DNA of 64,000 nt from Bedellia somnulentella (GCA_963576735.1 OY755173.1:18632873-18696872), one strand, 5' to 3'. Positions 35,561 through 45,117 are shown, counted from the first letter of the stretch. Numbers and translations are program-made. The notes: generated by a model not told the origin, from the letters alone.

Positions 35561-35669
35561 ATGTTCTGAAAATAAATGTGTGACAGAAATTGTTGGTTGT
35601 TCGGGCCCCCCCTGAGATGGGGGGCCCTGGGCACTGGCCCCGTGTGCCCTTATGGTAAAGACGGTACTG

Positions 35670-35750
35670 CATACATACATACACTCACATTCTCATATAC
35701 ACACTCACACATCAAAACACACATTACACACACCACACACATTATCATTC
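35670..35750. repeat. CA-rich simple repeat
   Basis: CATACATACATACACTCACA followed by ACACA-rich sequence up to about 35745. Confidence 0.8.
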
Positions 35751-36042
35751 AAGTATCATCAATTATCATTACTATAAATTTTATTCTTTTCTCAATTGTT
35801 TATCATTTTTACATTTTTTTTTCTTTTTCTGTTGTTATTCATTTTGTCTTTAGATAGTTTAGTTTATTTTTTTTTCTTTTGAATTAACTCTGTGTGTTGT
35901 AATATGTGTTGGTGTTGATGATCCTTATATAATAAATAAATAAATAAATATGTCTTTTGACTACGATGATAATGGTGGATGAAAGCGTAAATTTGAAACC
36001 AGAGTTGCATTTTTGTACGGTACGTCCCTTTTCTATTGTAAA
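35751..36042. other. AT-rich sequence with an (AATA)n tract
   Basis: T-rich low-complexity sequence, then (AAAT)n at about 35929-35950. No gene. Confidence 0.5.
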
Positions 36043-36155
36043 AACAATACATACATATACACATATACTCACGGCTATAAATCCCAAAATGGGGTAGCCA
36101 GAGCTTCAGAATTAGGAATTCTTTTGCCGTATTGATAGTTGAGTTAGGAAAAGAA
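36043..36155 (-). repeat. Family A 3' fragment
   Basis: ATATACTCACGGCTATAAATC to GTTGAGTTAGGAAAAGAATG; 5' half missing. Confidence 0.8.
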
Positions 36156-36394
36156 TGTGAAATTTTAATAATAAATGTAAATCCTATTAACAACGTATTT
36201 GAAATACATTATATTAATGAAAATTGACTGACAAACAAAACCGTGCATTTGAATAAAACACAGTCATATGCATACACACATTTTTATTTATTGTCCAAGT
36301 CTGTGGTCAAATTGACATCCATAAAACATTGTTGTTGTTATTTGTGTTTAAATTTCGATGATTATGTTTAAGTAGAAAAACAAGTACATCCCAC

Positions 36395-36462
36395 ATGCAT
36401 ATTCACACGGCTATGAATCCCTAAAAGGGATAGCCTGAGCTTTAGAATACGAAACTTTTATG
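36395..36462 (-). repeat. Family A 3' fragment
   Basis: CATATTCACACGGCTATGAA to AGCCTGAGCTTTAGAATACG. Confidence 0.7.
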
Positions 36463-36772
36463 TAATACAATTTCACTTACGATACTTAAAACGGTGGCAT
36501 TTAAACCTAAGTTATGTTACACTGAATTCCCAAACAAACATATAAAAAAAATTACGCATTCATTACCCTATTTAAGCATTCGTTCATTAATAAAATCTAT
36601 CGTCAACATATAGTCAGCGGCATGTCACTAGACTCTGGTACTTCATGTGTGGCACATTTTTATTGCGAGTGTAAATTCATTAGGAAACAATAACGATGTG
36701 GGGCGCATATGTCACCGCAGGGTCATCACGCTCTACTATTTTTAAATTTATTATTTTATCAAGATTGCAACC

Positions 36773-37125
36773 GTGATAGCCCAGTGGGTAGAACACTCGG
36801 TTATCGTGCAAACGACTAGTGTTCAAATCCTGGGTCGGGCCTACACCAATTTGTCTTTTCTAAAGACAAATGTGTGGTTAATTTATCATGGTTGTTAACG
36901 GTGAGGGAAAACATCGTGAGGAAACCCACATGGCTGAGTTGTACTTAGTCATGTGACTGTGTATTCGCACAAAACGACAATAGGCTTGCCCCCTATCACG
37001 TGAGTACACTGTCCATGCAAACGCCAGGTGACAATGTCACGTGATGTTCAGAAGTATTAGTACCTCTGCTAACCCCTTCGGGGATATTCGGCGTGAACGT
37101 TTATGTTATGTTATATTATGTAACT
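36773..37125 (+). repeat. Family B SINE, full length
   Basis: ACCGTGATAGCCCAGTGGGT to CTCTGCTAACCCC, TTCGGGGATATTCGGCGTG and (TTATG)n. Box B is GTTCAAATCC. Confidence 0.95.
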
Positions 37126-37128
37126 GTT

Positions 37129-37382
37129 GCTGTGTAGTGTCGGCTTAGAATAGCACTACCCCATTTCTTCCGGTGGGTTGGGTGTCCGTAAGAGGCGACT
37201 AACGGTATTGGGGTTTTTAAAGCGATTTTTGGGCGATGCAGTTGGAGACCCATCACCAAAAACCTTTATTTTGCCATCTTTTCCCCACTAAACTTCTCAA
37301 ACGTGGCTGAGGAATTTCGAATTCCTTAGCTCTGGCTACCCCTTCTAGGGATTTATAGCCGTGAGTATATGTATGTATATAT
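37129..37382 (+). repeat. Family A retroposon, full length
   Basis: Starts only a few bases after the B tail (TTGCTGTGTAGTGTCGGC). TGTAACTG lies on both sides. Confidence 0.94.
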
Positions 37383-37752
37383 TTTGTAACTGATAAGAAG
37401 AATGATAGAAATCTTAACGAAATAGATAAGAAATGATGATTACCGTAAATGATTCAGTGCATTTCTAATTATTTAAACGAAGCAAATGTATGAACATCAA
37501 ATCGTACAAATACACATGCTGCTTGCCTTGCTTTTACAGAACATTCAGACAATCATTCAGGGTGTGGGGAAAACTTATTATGACAATTAAGTTTTAGAGG
37601 ATATTTTTAGCAATTTTTGTCTAGAACTACATTAGGTTTCCGCTCCATTTAGTTAAATTTTCTATGGGTGGAATATATCGTGTATTCGTACAAAGTTGTA
37701 ATAATTTAAATCTTTTTGTTCATGAAAACCTCATGTGGGGATTATTACTAAT

Positions 37753-37991
37753 AAACAAAGAATAAATAAAGGAAAGAAAAAATTTCGACACAGGCGGGAA
37801 TCGAACCCGCGACCTCGGGTATACGCCCCGACGCTCTGCCAACTGAGCCACTGTGTCAATTGGCTGCCAGTGCGAAATTCTTCTATCCTTTATTTCTTTT
37901 TACACGTTTAAGTAGTGTTTGCGTTTCCTACCTCCGGGTTCGATTCCCGCCTGTGTCGAATTTTTTTCTTTCCCATATTTATTCTTTGTTT
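37753..37991. repeat. Inverted repeat carrying tRNA-like ends
   Basis: Left arm 37753-37809 and right arm 37935-37991 are near-perfect reverse complements (AAACAAAGAATAAATA outer, CGGGTTCGATTCCCGCCTG inner). The spacer is about 125 bp. Each arm contains a tRNA T-arm plus 3' acceptor strand; only the left one belongs to a complete cloverleaf. Confidence 0.85.
37787..37857 (-). tRNA. tRNA-like gene (GTA loop), probably a tRNA-derived repeat
   Basis: 71 nt fold as a full cloverleaf. Acceptor GACACAG pairs with CTGTGTC, D-stem GCTC pairs with GAGC, anticodon stem TCGGG pairs with CCCGA around loop GCGTATA, and T-arm is GCGGG-TTCGATT-CCCGC. Box A (TGGCTCAGTTGG) and box B (GGTTCGATTCC) are intact. 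The anticodon would be GTA (Tyr), but position 33 is C instead of U, and eukaryotic tRNA-Tyr genes normally carry an intron, which is absent here. With the inverted partner nearby, a tRNA-derived mobile unit is likelier than a working gene. Confidence 0.5.
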
Positions 37992-37999
37992 AAGTTGTA

Positions 38000-38108
38000 A
38001 TAAGCCTGCCCTCTATCACGTGAATGCACTGTCTTAGCTAAAGGTGGGTACCCTTAATATAAGTGCCTCTGCCATGCTTTCAGGAAAATACGGCATGAAT
38101 GTTCTGTT
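38000..38108 (+). repeat. Family B SINE, degraded 3' part
   Basis: TAAGCCTGCCCTCTATCACG to AGTGCCTCTGCCATGC and CGGCATGAATGTTCTG. Confidence 0.75.
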
Positions 38109-38225
38109 AAGATTTATTAAGTCTCTCATCTGAGTTTAAAAAAGTTATCGTTTGACAGTGAAGTTGATATCGTTCAGATTCACTAAGTGCCGTTTATCAA
38201 AATGCTTTATTGCTAAACATTTAAT

Positions 38226-38476
38226 CTACATACATACATACATATACTCACGGCTATAAATCTCTAGAGGGGTAGCCAGAGCTAAGGAACTTGAAGTTCC
38301 TCAGCCACTTTTGGAAGTTGCGTCGGGAAAAGATAGTGAAATAAAGGTTGTTGATGATGGGTATCCAACCACATCGCCCAAAAATCCCTTAAAAGCCCCA
38401 ATACCGTTAGCCGCCTCTTACGTACACCCAGCGGAAGAAATGGGGTAGTGTTATTCTAAGCCGACACTACACAGCA
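38226..38476 (-). repeat. Family A retroposon, full length
   Basis: Flanked by the duplication ACATTTAATCTAC (13 bp or more). Confidence 0.95.
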
Positions 38477-38504
38477 AACATTTAATCTACTCGTAGATAT
38501 ATTT

Positions 38505-38672
38505 GTACATACATACATATGCTCACAGGCATAAATCCCATAAAGGGGCAGCCAGAGCTTTAGGGCTAAGAATTCCTCAGCCACTTTTACAAGTTAATAA
38601 GGGACAAGATGGTAGAAATAAAGTATCGTGGGTTATGGGTCTCCAACCGCATCGCCCAAAATCTCGTCCTCC
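38505..38672 (-). repeat. Family A retroposon, 5'-truncated
   Basis: CATACATATGCTCACAGGC to CAACCGCATCGCCCAAAAT. Confidence 0.85.
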
Positions 38673-39150
38673 TCTGCTTTCAACCAAGTTTGGCGCAGCT
38701 GTCAATTCGACATGCCAAGTGTTGTAAGGGGTCTTATGTCGTGATCGAAACTACCATTGAGGAATAATCACTAAAGAGCTTATTCCATTTGTCTGAATGA
38801 AGACGTCTAAGAGCCACAGAATCTGAATTCAGACTAGTGGAATAACGTTCAGAACGCTAGGCTTCTGAAAAGTAGACAAATTTTTGTAGTGGAATAACAA
38901 GCGTCTGCGGCAGTAACTACGAAGGACGTCTGAATTCAGAAACGACAAAGTGTAATGGAATAAGCTCTTAAACAACTGTTTCCCGATTGAAGTCAAAAAA
39001 AAGTTAATGGTTTCTCATTTAGAGTGCGGCTTAAAACTTAACACAGAAAAGAAGACTGAGGTTTACCTAGCTCGCTCAGCTCAATTCATTTCAATCGCAA
39101 TTTGCATTGAAGTCCTAGTTTTATATTTTATACAGCGATATAGGCCTCAC
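38673..39150 (+). repeat. Family F repeat, copy 2 (split by an E MITE)
   Basis: CTCCTCTGCTTTCAACCAAG, GTCGTGATCGAAACTACCAT, then after the MITE CTAGCTCGCTCAGCTCAATTC. Longer than copy 1 at 25870. Confidence 0.65.
38772..38970. mobile_element. Family E MITE, copy 2
   Basis: TAAAGAGCTTATTCCATT to AATGGAATAAGCTCTTA, opposite in internal orientation to copy 1. It lies inside family F. Confidence 0.88.
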
Positions 39151-39226
39151 TATTGGAAAACTTTAATATCACGTGAATTCACTGTCCAGTAAAGCAGTTG
39201 GTATTTGGAATATATAATAAGAGTGC

Positions 39227-39458
39227 TGTGTAGTGTCGGCTTAGAATAGCACTACCCCATTTCTTCCGGTGGGTGTACGTAAGAGGCAACTAACGGTATT
39301 GGGGCTTTTAAGGGATGCGGTGGGAGGCCGATCACCAACAACCTTTATTTTACCATCTTTTCCCCACTCAACTTTCCAAACGTGGCTGAGGAATTTCGAA
39401 TTCCTTAGCTCTGGCTACCCCTTCTAGGGATTTATAGCCGTGAGTAAATGTATGTATA
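39227..39458 (+). repeat. Family A retroposon
   Basis: GCTGTGTAGTGTCGGC to AGCCGTGAGTAAATGTATG, directly abutting the LINE RT fragment. Confidence 0.93.
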
Positions 39459-39465
39459 TTTGTAT

Positions 39466-39595
39466 AATTCTTCTTTTCGGATCGGATACAGAAAGTGCAA
39501 ATCAATAATGCAATATCACCTGGAACTCATGTGAAAATGGGTGTTCCGCAGGGTTCTATTTTGGGCCCATTTTTATTTTTAGTTTATATTAATGA
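39466..39595 (+). pseudogene. LINE reverse transcriptase, part 1
   Basis: Open frame reading FFSDRIQKVQINNAIS and then the RT core motif GVPQGSILGPFLFLVYIN, cut at the first two bases of the following Asp codon. This is the palm region of a non-LTR retrotransposon RT, which copies RNA at the nicked target. Upstream coding sequence is missing, replaced by a family A copy. The frame continues at 40575 after the Helitron. Confidence 0.85.
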
Positions 39596-40413
39596 CTAGT
39601 GGATCGTCCCAGCTTCGCACGGGTAGCGTTGTTTTTTAAATATCTGAGGTTTCTTTCTTTAGTCACTGCTCAAGCATTGTGAAATTCAGCGCAATGTTTT
39701 CAATTTATTAAAGTTATAGCACTCGCTAAACAGTGTAGTTTGGTGATTTTTAATGCGCTTTAATGAACGGTTCAGTATTTCCGTTTAATAGCAAAATTTT
39801 GGAATAAAACGCTATGAAGTATTTATAACAATCTAAAAAATAAATCATTACGTGTTGTAGGATGTAACTACTGGCGCCATCTAGTATGTTATATGTAAAT
39901 TAGTAACGATTCGGTTTTGATCACGGGCGCGATGGCTTATTTTATGTATAATTTCGGTGTTTCTCTACCGATTTCTATGATTCTTTTTTTATTGAATAGG
40001 TAATAATGTTACCTTTTTTAAATTAGGGATGAGTGAGAGGTTTACAAACGTAAGAGTAAACAAATATAATAAGAATGTTCCGAACTGCTAAGCTATCAGG
40101 AAATACACGTGTTAATGGGAGTCAACCGTAAAAGATAGACATAAACTGTTGAGGATTTTTTTTTAGATAATTTTATGAAGAATATTTCCGTCATACATGA
40201 TTTCTATGTAAGTTTAACCATTAAGGCTGCACACGCGACGGAAGCTTAAAAAATGGAGTAATTTCTCCCGTTTTCCCAAAATTTCCCAAAATTCCCCTTT
40301 ACTACTCTGCTGGAAAGTATACAAAAACCTGCGCAGGAGTATGAAGAATAATTGTACCCAGTTTCGTTAAAATCCGTCGAGTAGTTTTCGTTTCCATAAG
40401 GAACATACAAACC

Positions 40414-40455
<42 letters not shown>

Positions 40456-40574
40456 AAATTTACTGATTGCATTTTTGGAATCAGTATCGATCCCTAATCA
40501 CAACCTGATAGTTATTTTGAAAATATATTTCATGTACAGAATTGACCTCTCTACAGATTTATTATAAGTATAGA
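39596..40574 (-). mobile_element. Non-autonomous Helitron, copy 2 (inside the RT ORF)
   Basis: The same element as at 10097: CTAG after host A (39595) and ...AAGTATAGA before host T (40575). Internal (CAGA)n at about 40417-40452. 979 bp. Removal of the element rejoins codon GAT in frame, which fixes both boundaries. Confidence 0.95.
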
Positions 40575-41460
40575 TTTGCCGTTCATGGTCGAGAAAATGT
40601 CCGACATAGTGTTATTTGCTGATGATACTTCATTAGTATTTGACGTTGAAAGAAATAATCAGAATATTGACGAGGTGAATAACAAGGTTTCACAGATTCA
40701 AACATGGTTTGCTTCCAATAATCTTATACTGAGTGGTAAAAAAACCAAATGCATTAAATTTGTATTAACTAATGTTAGGTACGTTGATATCGAAATCATT
40801 TTAAATAATGAAAGGTTAGTATTTTCGGATAACACAGTTTTCTTAGGGATAACTCTGGACTCCAAGCTCCAATGGGGACCCCACATTAGCTCACTAGCTG
40901 GCAGGCTTAGTAGTGCTGCATATGCCGTTAGGAAAATAAGACATTTGACAGATGTACAGACAGCTCGATTAGTTTATTACAGCTATTTTCATAGTGTAAT
41001 GTCTTACGGTATTTTACTCTGGGGCAGAGCAGCTGATGTTGGTTCTATATTTATTCTCCAAAAGAGAGCAATAAGAGCTATATACAATTTGAGATCCCGA
41101 TGCCATGTCAATATATTTATGAAAATATTATGTATGTAAGAAAAAATCAGGCCTCTTTTGTGAAAAATTGTGACAGACATATTCGAAACCTGAGAGACAA
41201 CAATAAAATATCAGTACCAAAATACAGATTGTCAAAAGTAAATACATCTTTCATGGGGTTATGCGTAAAAATGTATAATAAAATACCTGAAACATTTTAA
41301 ATTTATCAAAAACAAAGTTCAAAGCAGCTGTTAAAAGAAATCTTAGTTCGAAAGCCTATTACAATGTCAATGATTACATTAATGATGAAGTGGCTTGGTG
41401 TCATCAGGGCTCTGTGCAGGATGTTTCCGGGCTAACACCGAAATTGTAATGGACGTAAAT
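40575..41460 (+). pseudogene. LINE reverse transcriptase, part 2
   Basis: Continues with LPFMVEKMSDIVLFADDTSL, the FADD catalytic box, then SGKKTKCIKFV and FLGITLDSKLQWGPHISSL, as in the thumb region of Jockey/CR1-like pol. A frameshift near 41100 moves the frame to one reading CQYIYENIMYVRKNQASF, then KMYNKIPETF. Past a stop, AYYNVNDYINDEVAW (about 41360) is the usual C-terminal end, and an A-rich tail follows at about 41450. The clade (Jockey group) is inferred from motif order. 5'-truncated and dead. Confidence 0.85.
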
Positions 41461-41474
41461 AAAAAAAATTAAGT

Positions 41475-41786
41475 AAAAAAACATTTTAAGAAAAAGCTTT
41501 TATTTAAACGCTCTAAAAAGAAGAAAATAAAATATTCCTTTTGGATTATACTAACAACTCCTCATTATACACAATTTATATATAATAATAAAAGCTTGTC
41601 GCGAGGTTTACATACCTATCAACATTCCTTTATATCATAATAATTTGTGGTAAATCGAGCGACAAGCTTTTATTATTATATATAAATTGTGTATAATGAG
41701 GAGTTGTTAGTATAATCCAAAAGGAATATTTTATTTTCTTCTTTTTAGAGCGTTTAAATAAAAGCTTTTTCTTAAAATGTTTTTTT
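41475..41786. repeat. 128-bp perfect inverted repeat
   Basis: Arms 41475-41602 and 41659-41786 are exact reverse complements (AAGCTTTTATTTAAACG outer, AATAATAAAAGCTTGTCGC inner) with a 56-bp loop. Similarity continues outward with a one-base indel. A transcript would form a long hairpin. Confidence 0.93.
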
Positions 41787-41851
41787 TACTGAATTTTTTT
41801 TATTTTTTACTTTTTAGTTATCGCTGGCTATTTTCAAGTTATTATTACTCT

Positions 41852-42445
41852 CAAAATGCCCTCTCATTTGACACCCATATTGTAGAAGTAGACTAAAGGT
41901 AACTATTCCGCCATCCTGCACGGTCCGCCATATTGGATTCAGAATGACGTCATATTCTTTTTCTAGTCACTCTTAACTAGCCCTTTCATTTGATACCCAT
42001 ATTGTAGAAGTAGACTAAAGGTAACTATTCCGCCATCCTGCATGGTCCGCCATATTGGATTCAGAATGACGTCATATTCTTTTTCTAGTCACTCTTAACA
42101 AGCCCTTTCATTTGATACCCATATTGTAGAAGTAGACTAAAGGTAACTATTCCGCCATCTTGCATGGTCCGCCATATTGGATTCAGAATGACGTCATATT
42201 CTTTTTCTAGTCACTCTTAACAAGCCCTTTCATTTGATACCTGTTCTGACATCTTGTATGATCCGCCATATTGAATTTAGAATGACGTCACATGTCTTAT
42301 CATATATTGTCATCCAAACAAAATGCGTCCACAAAATTTCAGCACAAACGGTTGAATATATCTACTTCAAAATTGAGTTCAAAGATTTCACCCGAACACA
42401 CAAACATACATTGCAAGTTAAATAAAAGCTTTTAATAAAAAAGAT
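41852..42445 (+). repeat. 122-bp tandem repeat with a terminal unit
   Basis: Units start at CATTTGATACCCATATTGTA (41865, 41987, 42109) with a diverged fourth at 42231. Each carries CCGCCATATTGG and a CRE, TGACGTCA. The last unit runs into AACACACAAACATACATTGC and TTAAATAAAAGCTTTT, the same word that bounds the adjacent inverted repeat, so both may be one element of about 970 bp. Confidence 0.88.
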
Positions 42446-42766
42446 GTGTGTTGACGAGTTTCTTACGGGTTCTTCTCTCAACAAAACACCTTCCGAATCC
42501 GAAGTAAACTTAGTATAAAGTTAAAATTTGACGTTCAAAAAACAAAGATTTATCTTTTTATTTTGAAATAAATGATTATTTTATTTTATTTTTTATTTAT
42601 AATAAGTGACCAACTAAATAACTAATCAAGTGATAGAAAAATGGTATGCATAAAAAGTTAGTGCATCCGCTATTCCTCCTTGAAAATACGGTGAAAACAA
42701 TATATACATCTATTAAAGCAATGCATGAAAATAAATTGGCTGAAGTTCTTATACCTACATAAATTC
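42446..42766. other. No gene seen
   Basis: AT-rich sequence between the tandem array and the next family A copy. Confidence 0.5.
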
Positions 42767-43003
42767 ATACATATACTCACGGCCACAAATCCCTAAAAGG
42801 GATAGCCAGAGGTTGAGACCTAGAAACTCCTCAGCCACATTTGGAAGTTGATAGGGGAGAAGATCGTGGAAATTAAGTATCGTTGGTAATGGGTCTTCAA
42901 CCGCATCGCCCAAAAACCACTTAAAAAAGTCCCATACCCTTAGTCGCCTCTTACGATACCCATAAATAGAAAGGGGTAGTGACATTCTAAGCCAGCACTA
43001 AAT
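42767..43003 (-). repeat. Family A retroposon
   Basis: CATACATATACTCACGGCC to ATTCTAAGCCAGCACTA; GTTGATAGGGGAGAAGATCG subfamily. Confidence 0.92.
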
Positions 43004-43059
43004 TAAAGCAATGCATGAAAATAGATAGGTTGACAATAAGTTCTTATTTTGTTAAATAT

Positions 43060-43160
43060 TTTTCAGTAAAACTCAAATCAACTGAAAGCTACGAACAATC
43101 ATTAATTAGATTGGAAACAATAAGCCGCGCCTTCCGGTCAATAAGGCTATATTTTTCTAT
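43060..43160. repeat. Family G repeat, copy 2
   Basis: AATCAACTGAAAGCTACGAA and AAGCCGCGCCTTCCGGTCAA, as at 32610. Confidence 0.6.
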
Positions 43161-43445
43161 ATTTTTTATTTCATTTCGAAAGGTTATTATTAGGTATTTT
43201 TGTACAGTTATTAGACTTCTGAGTAAAACTGGAGAAGAGTTCACTGCTATAAAAAAAACTTGACATGTTTTTAAATTACTGCTTGAAAGTACTAAGAAAC
43301 AGGGCGAAAATTTTCTTCTATTACTATTAACTATTGTCGAATAAAATTTGGTTTTATATTGTGTATGTATGTAAATATGGTGTATGTATTAAACCATGTA
43401 TGTATGTATGGTTTAATAAATAGACAAACATAGTTTATGCTTTGT

Positions 43446-43617
43446 TAGCATATATTCACGACAGTAAATCCCAAAAAGGGGTGTCCAGAGCTTCAGAGCT
43501 AAAAACTCCTTAGCCACATTTGGAAGTTGATAAGATTGAAGGAAGAAGATGTAAGAAATAAAGTATCTCAGGTGATGGATCTCCAACCGTATCGCCAAAA
43601 AAACTTCTTTAAAACCA
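43446..43617 (-). repeat. Family A retroposon, 5'-truncated
   Basis: CATATTCACGACAGTAAATC to CTCCAACCGTATCGCC. (TATG)n tracts of other origin lie just upstream (43362-43412). Confidence 0.85.
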
Positions 43618-43723
43618 CATTGACAAATAAATGTGAACGTAATTAATGATGTGATTTGCGTATGGGCATTTATAAATACTATGGTAATACAACTATGATC
43701 TTAATGTATGATATTTGGAAACA

Positions 43724-43972
43724 TATAACATAAATAACATAAATGTTCACACCGAATATCCCCGAAGGGGTTGGCAGAGGTACTAATACTTCTGAACATC
43801 ACGTGACTTTGTCACCTGGTGTTCAGAGTACCCACGTTTTGCATGGACAGTGTACTCACGTGATAGGGGGCAGGCCTATCGCCGTTTTGTACGAATACAC
43901 TGTCACATGACTAAGTACAACTCAGTCATGTGGGTTTCCTCACGATGTGTCCCTCACCGTTAACCATGATAA
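43724..43972 (-). repeat. Family B SINE, 5'-truncated (left of an inverted pair)
   Basis: (CATAA)n, CCCCGAAGGGG hairpin, to CTCACCGTTAACCATGATAA. Flanked by the 13-15 bp duplication ATGATATTTGGAAAC. Confidence 0.94.
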
Positions 43973-44010
43973 ATGATATTTGGAAACTGAAGTATAATAA
44001 GTCATATGTG

Positions 44011-44276
44011 TGGTTAATTTATCATGGTTGCTAACGGTGAGGGAAAACATCGTGAGGAAACCCACATGGCTGAGTTGTACTTAGTCATGTGACAGTGTAT
44101 TCGTACAAAACGGCGATAGGCCTGCCCCCTATCACGTGAGTACACTGTCTAAGCAAAACGTGGGTACCTTCTCTGGAAACTAGATGGCGCTTGCCATGTG
44201 AGTTCAGAAGTATTGGTACCTCTGCCAACCCCTTCGGGGATAAACGGCGTGAATGTTTATGTTATGTTATGTTATG
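44011..44276 (+). repeat. Family B SINE, 5'-truncated (right of an inverted pair)
   Basis: GTCATATGTGTGGTTAATTT to CCCCTTCGGGG and (TTATG)n; its own 11-bp duplication is GAAGTATAATA. CTTCTCTGGAAACTAGATGG replaces part of the usual body. Confidence 0.94.
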
Positions 44277-44915
44277 AAGTATAATATTTTATGATTGATC
44301 GATTCAAAGAGGGTATACTTGCTATTAACTATCTGTTCTCGAAGCGCCATAAAATTACAAATCATATTTATGTCACTTTCGAAGTTGATAACCCTATTGA
44401 CATATGGACAGATCCACATGGCAAAGCTGATAAAAGTAAAGAAAACTGGCCTCTATTCCGTTGCCATATGGTGTATTAAACAAGTTCCTATTATCATAGT
44501 GACCTCGCCCGACCTCTTATCAAAATGGTGCAACATTCCCTCGATGACAAAAACTAAAACTAAACTTACATACACCGTAATTTATATGTAACTTACTTCT
44601 CTTTCTAAAACCACGCCAGAGCAAAGGAAGGGTAATGATTTTGGCTGTCTGTTGGTACATTTATTTTTTATGCCGAGTGCTTAAACTTCTTCACTAATTT
44701 TAAAAGAGGTAACAAAAATGAGGAAAAATATCAGTTCAGCTGTTGCAATTTTGTGATAATTGACTGAGATTAATCATGAACTCTACCCCTAGGATACCAT
44801 TATATTAATATCGGTTGATAAGTATTCCATCATTTGTTAAACTAATATATAATTCATAATAATTGCTTGAGCAAAAAATGTTTTTAAATAATAATAAAAT
44901 ATTAAAGACTTTTAA
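44277..44915. other. No gene seen
   Basis: AT-rich. The overlapping ORFs at 44291-44591 show no motif. Confidence 0.45.
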
Positions 44916-45000
44916 CTGGAGCGCTTCAGAATCCGGTGGGTGCGGGTTCGATTCCCGCTGACAGTAATTATTTGTATTATCGATGTTTGTTTGTTTAAGT
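44916..45000 (+). repeat. tRNA-derived SINE remnant
   Basis: A perfect T-arm GCGGGTTCGATTCCCGC at about 44943-44959 follows GGAGCGCTTCAGAATCCGG. The 5' half of the tRNA is eroded. Confidence 0.5.
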
Positions 45001-45034
45001 CAGTAATGTGAATTTTGTGTGTCTCGTATATTTT

Positions 45035-45116
45035 ACACACATACATACATATACTCACAGCATTATTTTACATTCGATCGCCACTTTGTACGATTCTGGC
45101 ACACATCTTTAGCTAT
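45035..45116 (-). repeat. Family C fragment
   Basis: CATACATATACTCACAGC, CGATCGCCACTTTGTACGAT. Confidence 0.8.
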
Positions 45117-45117
45117 A

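Larger units (their letters stand above)
33597..35669 (-). mobile_element. hAT-superfamily DNA transposon, degenerate
   Basis: The ends CAGGGCCGTCTTATACTAGG and (inverted) CAGTACCGTCTTTACCATAA are imperfect inverted repeats of hAT type. Both flanks carry the 8-bp duplication CATACATA (33589-33596 and 35670-35677), the hAT size, although the locus is CATA-rich. GGGGCCCTTGGGC-like subterminal blocks lie inside each end. The minus strand has hAT transposase remnants. Two younger insertions sit inside (33980-34394 and 34808-35032). Total 2073 bp; not active. Confidence 0.85.

Noticed and set aside
37787..37857. Functional tRNA-Tyr gene
   Set aside because: No intron, C at position 33, and part of an inverted repeat; kept as tRNA-like only.
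41865..42290. CRISPR-like array
   Set aside because: 122-bp units are contiguous, with no spacers, in a eukaryotic genome; an ordinary tandem repeat.
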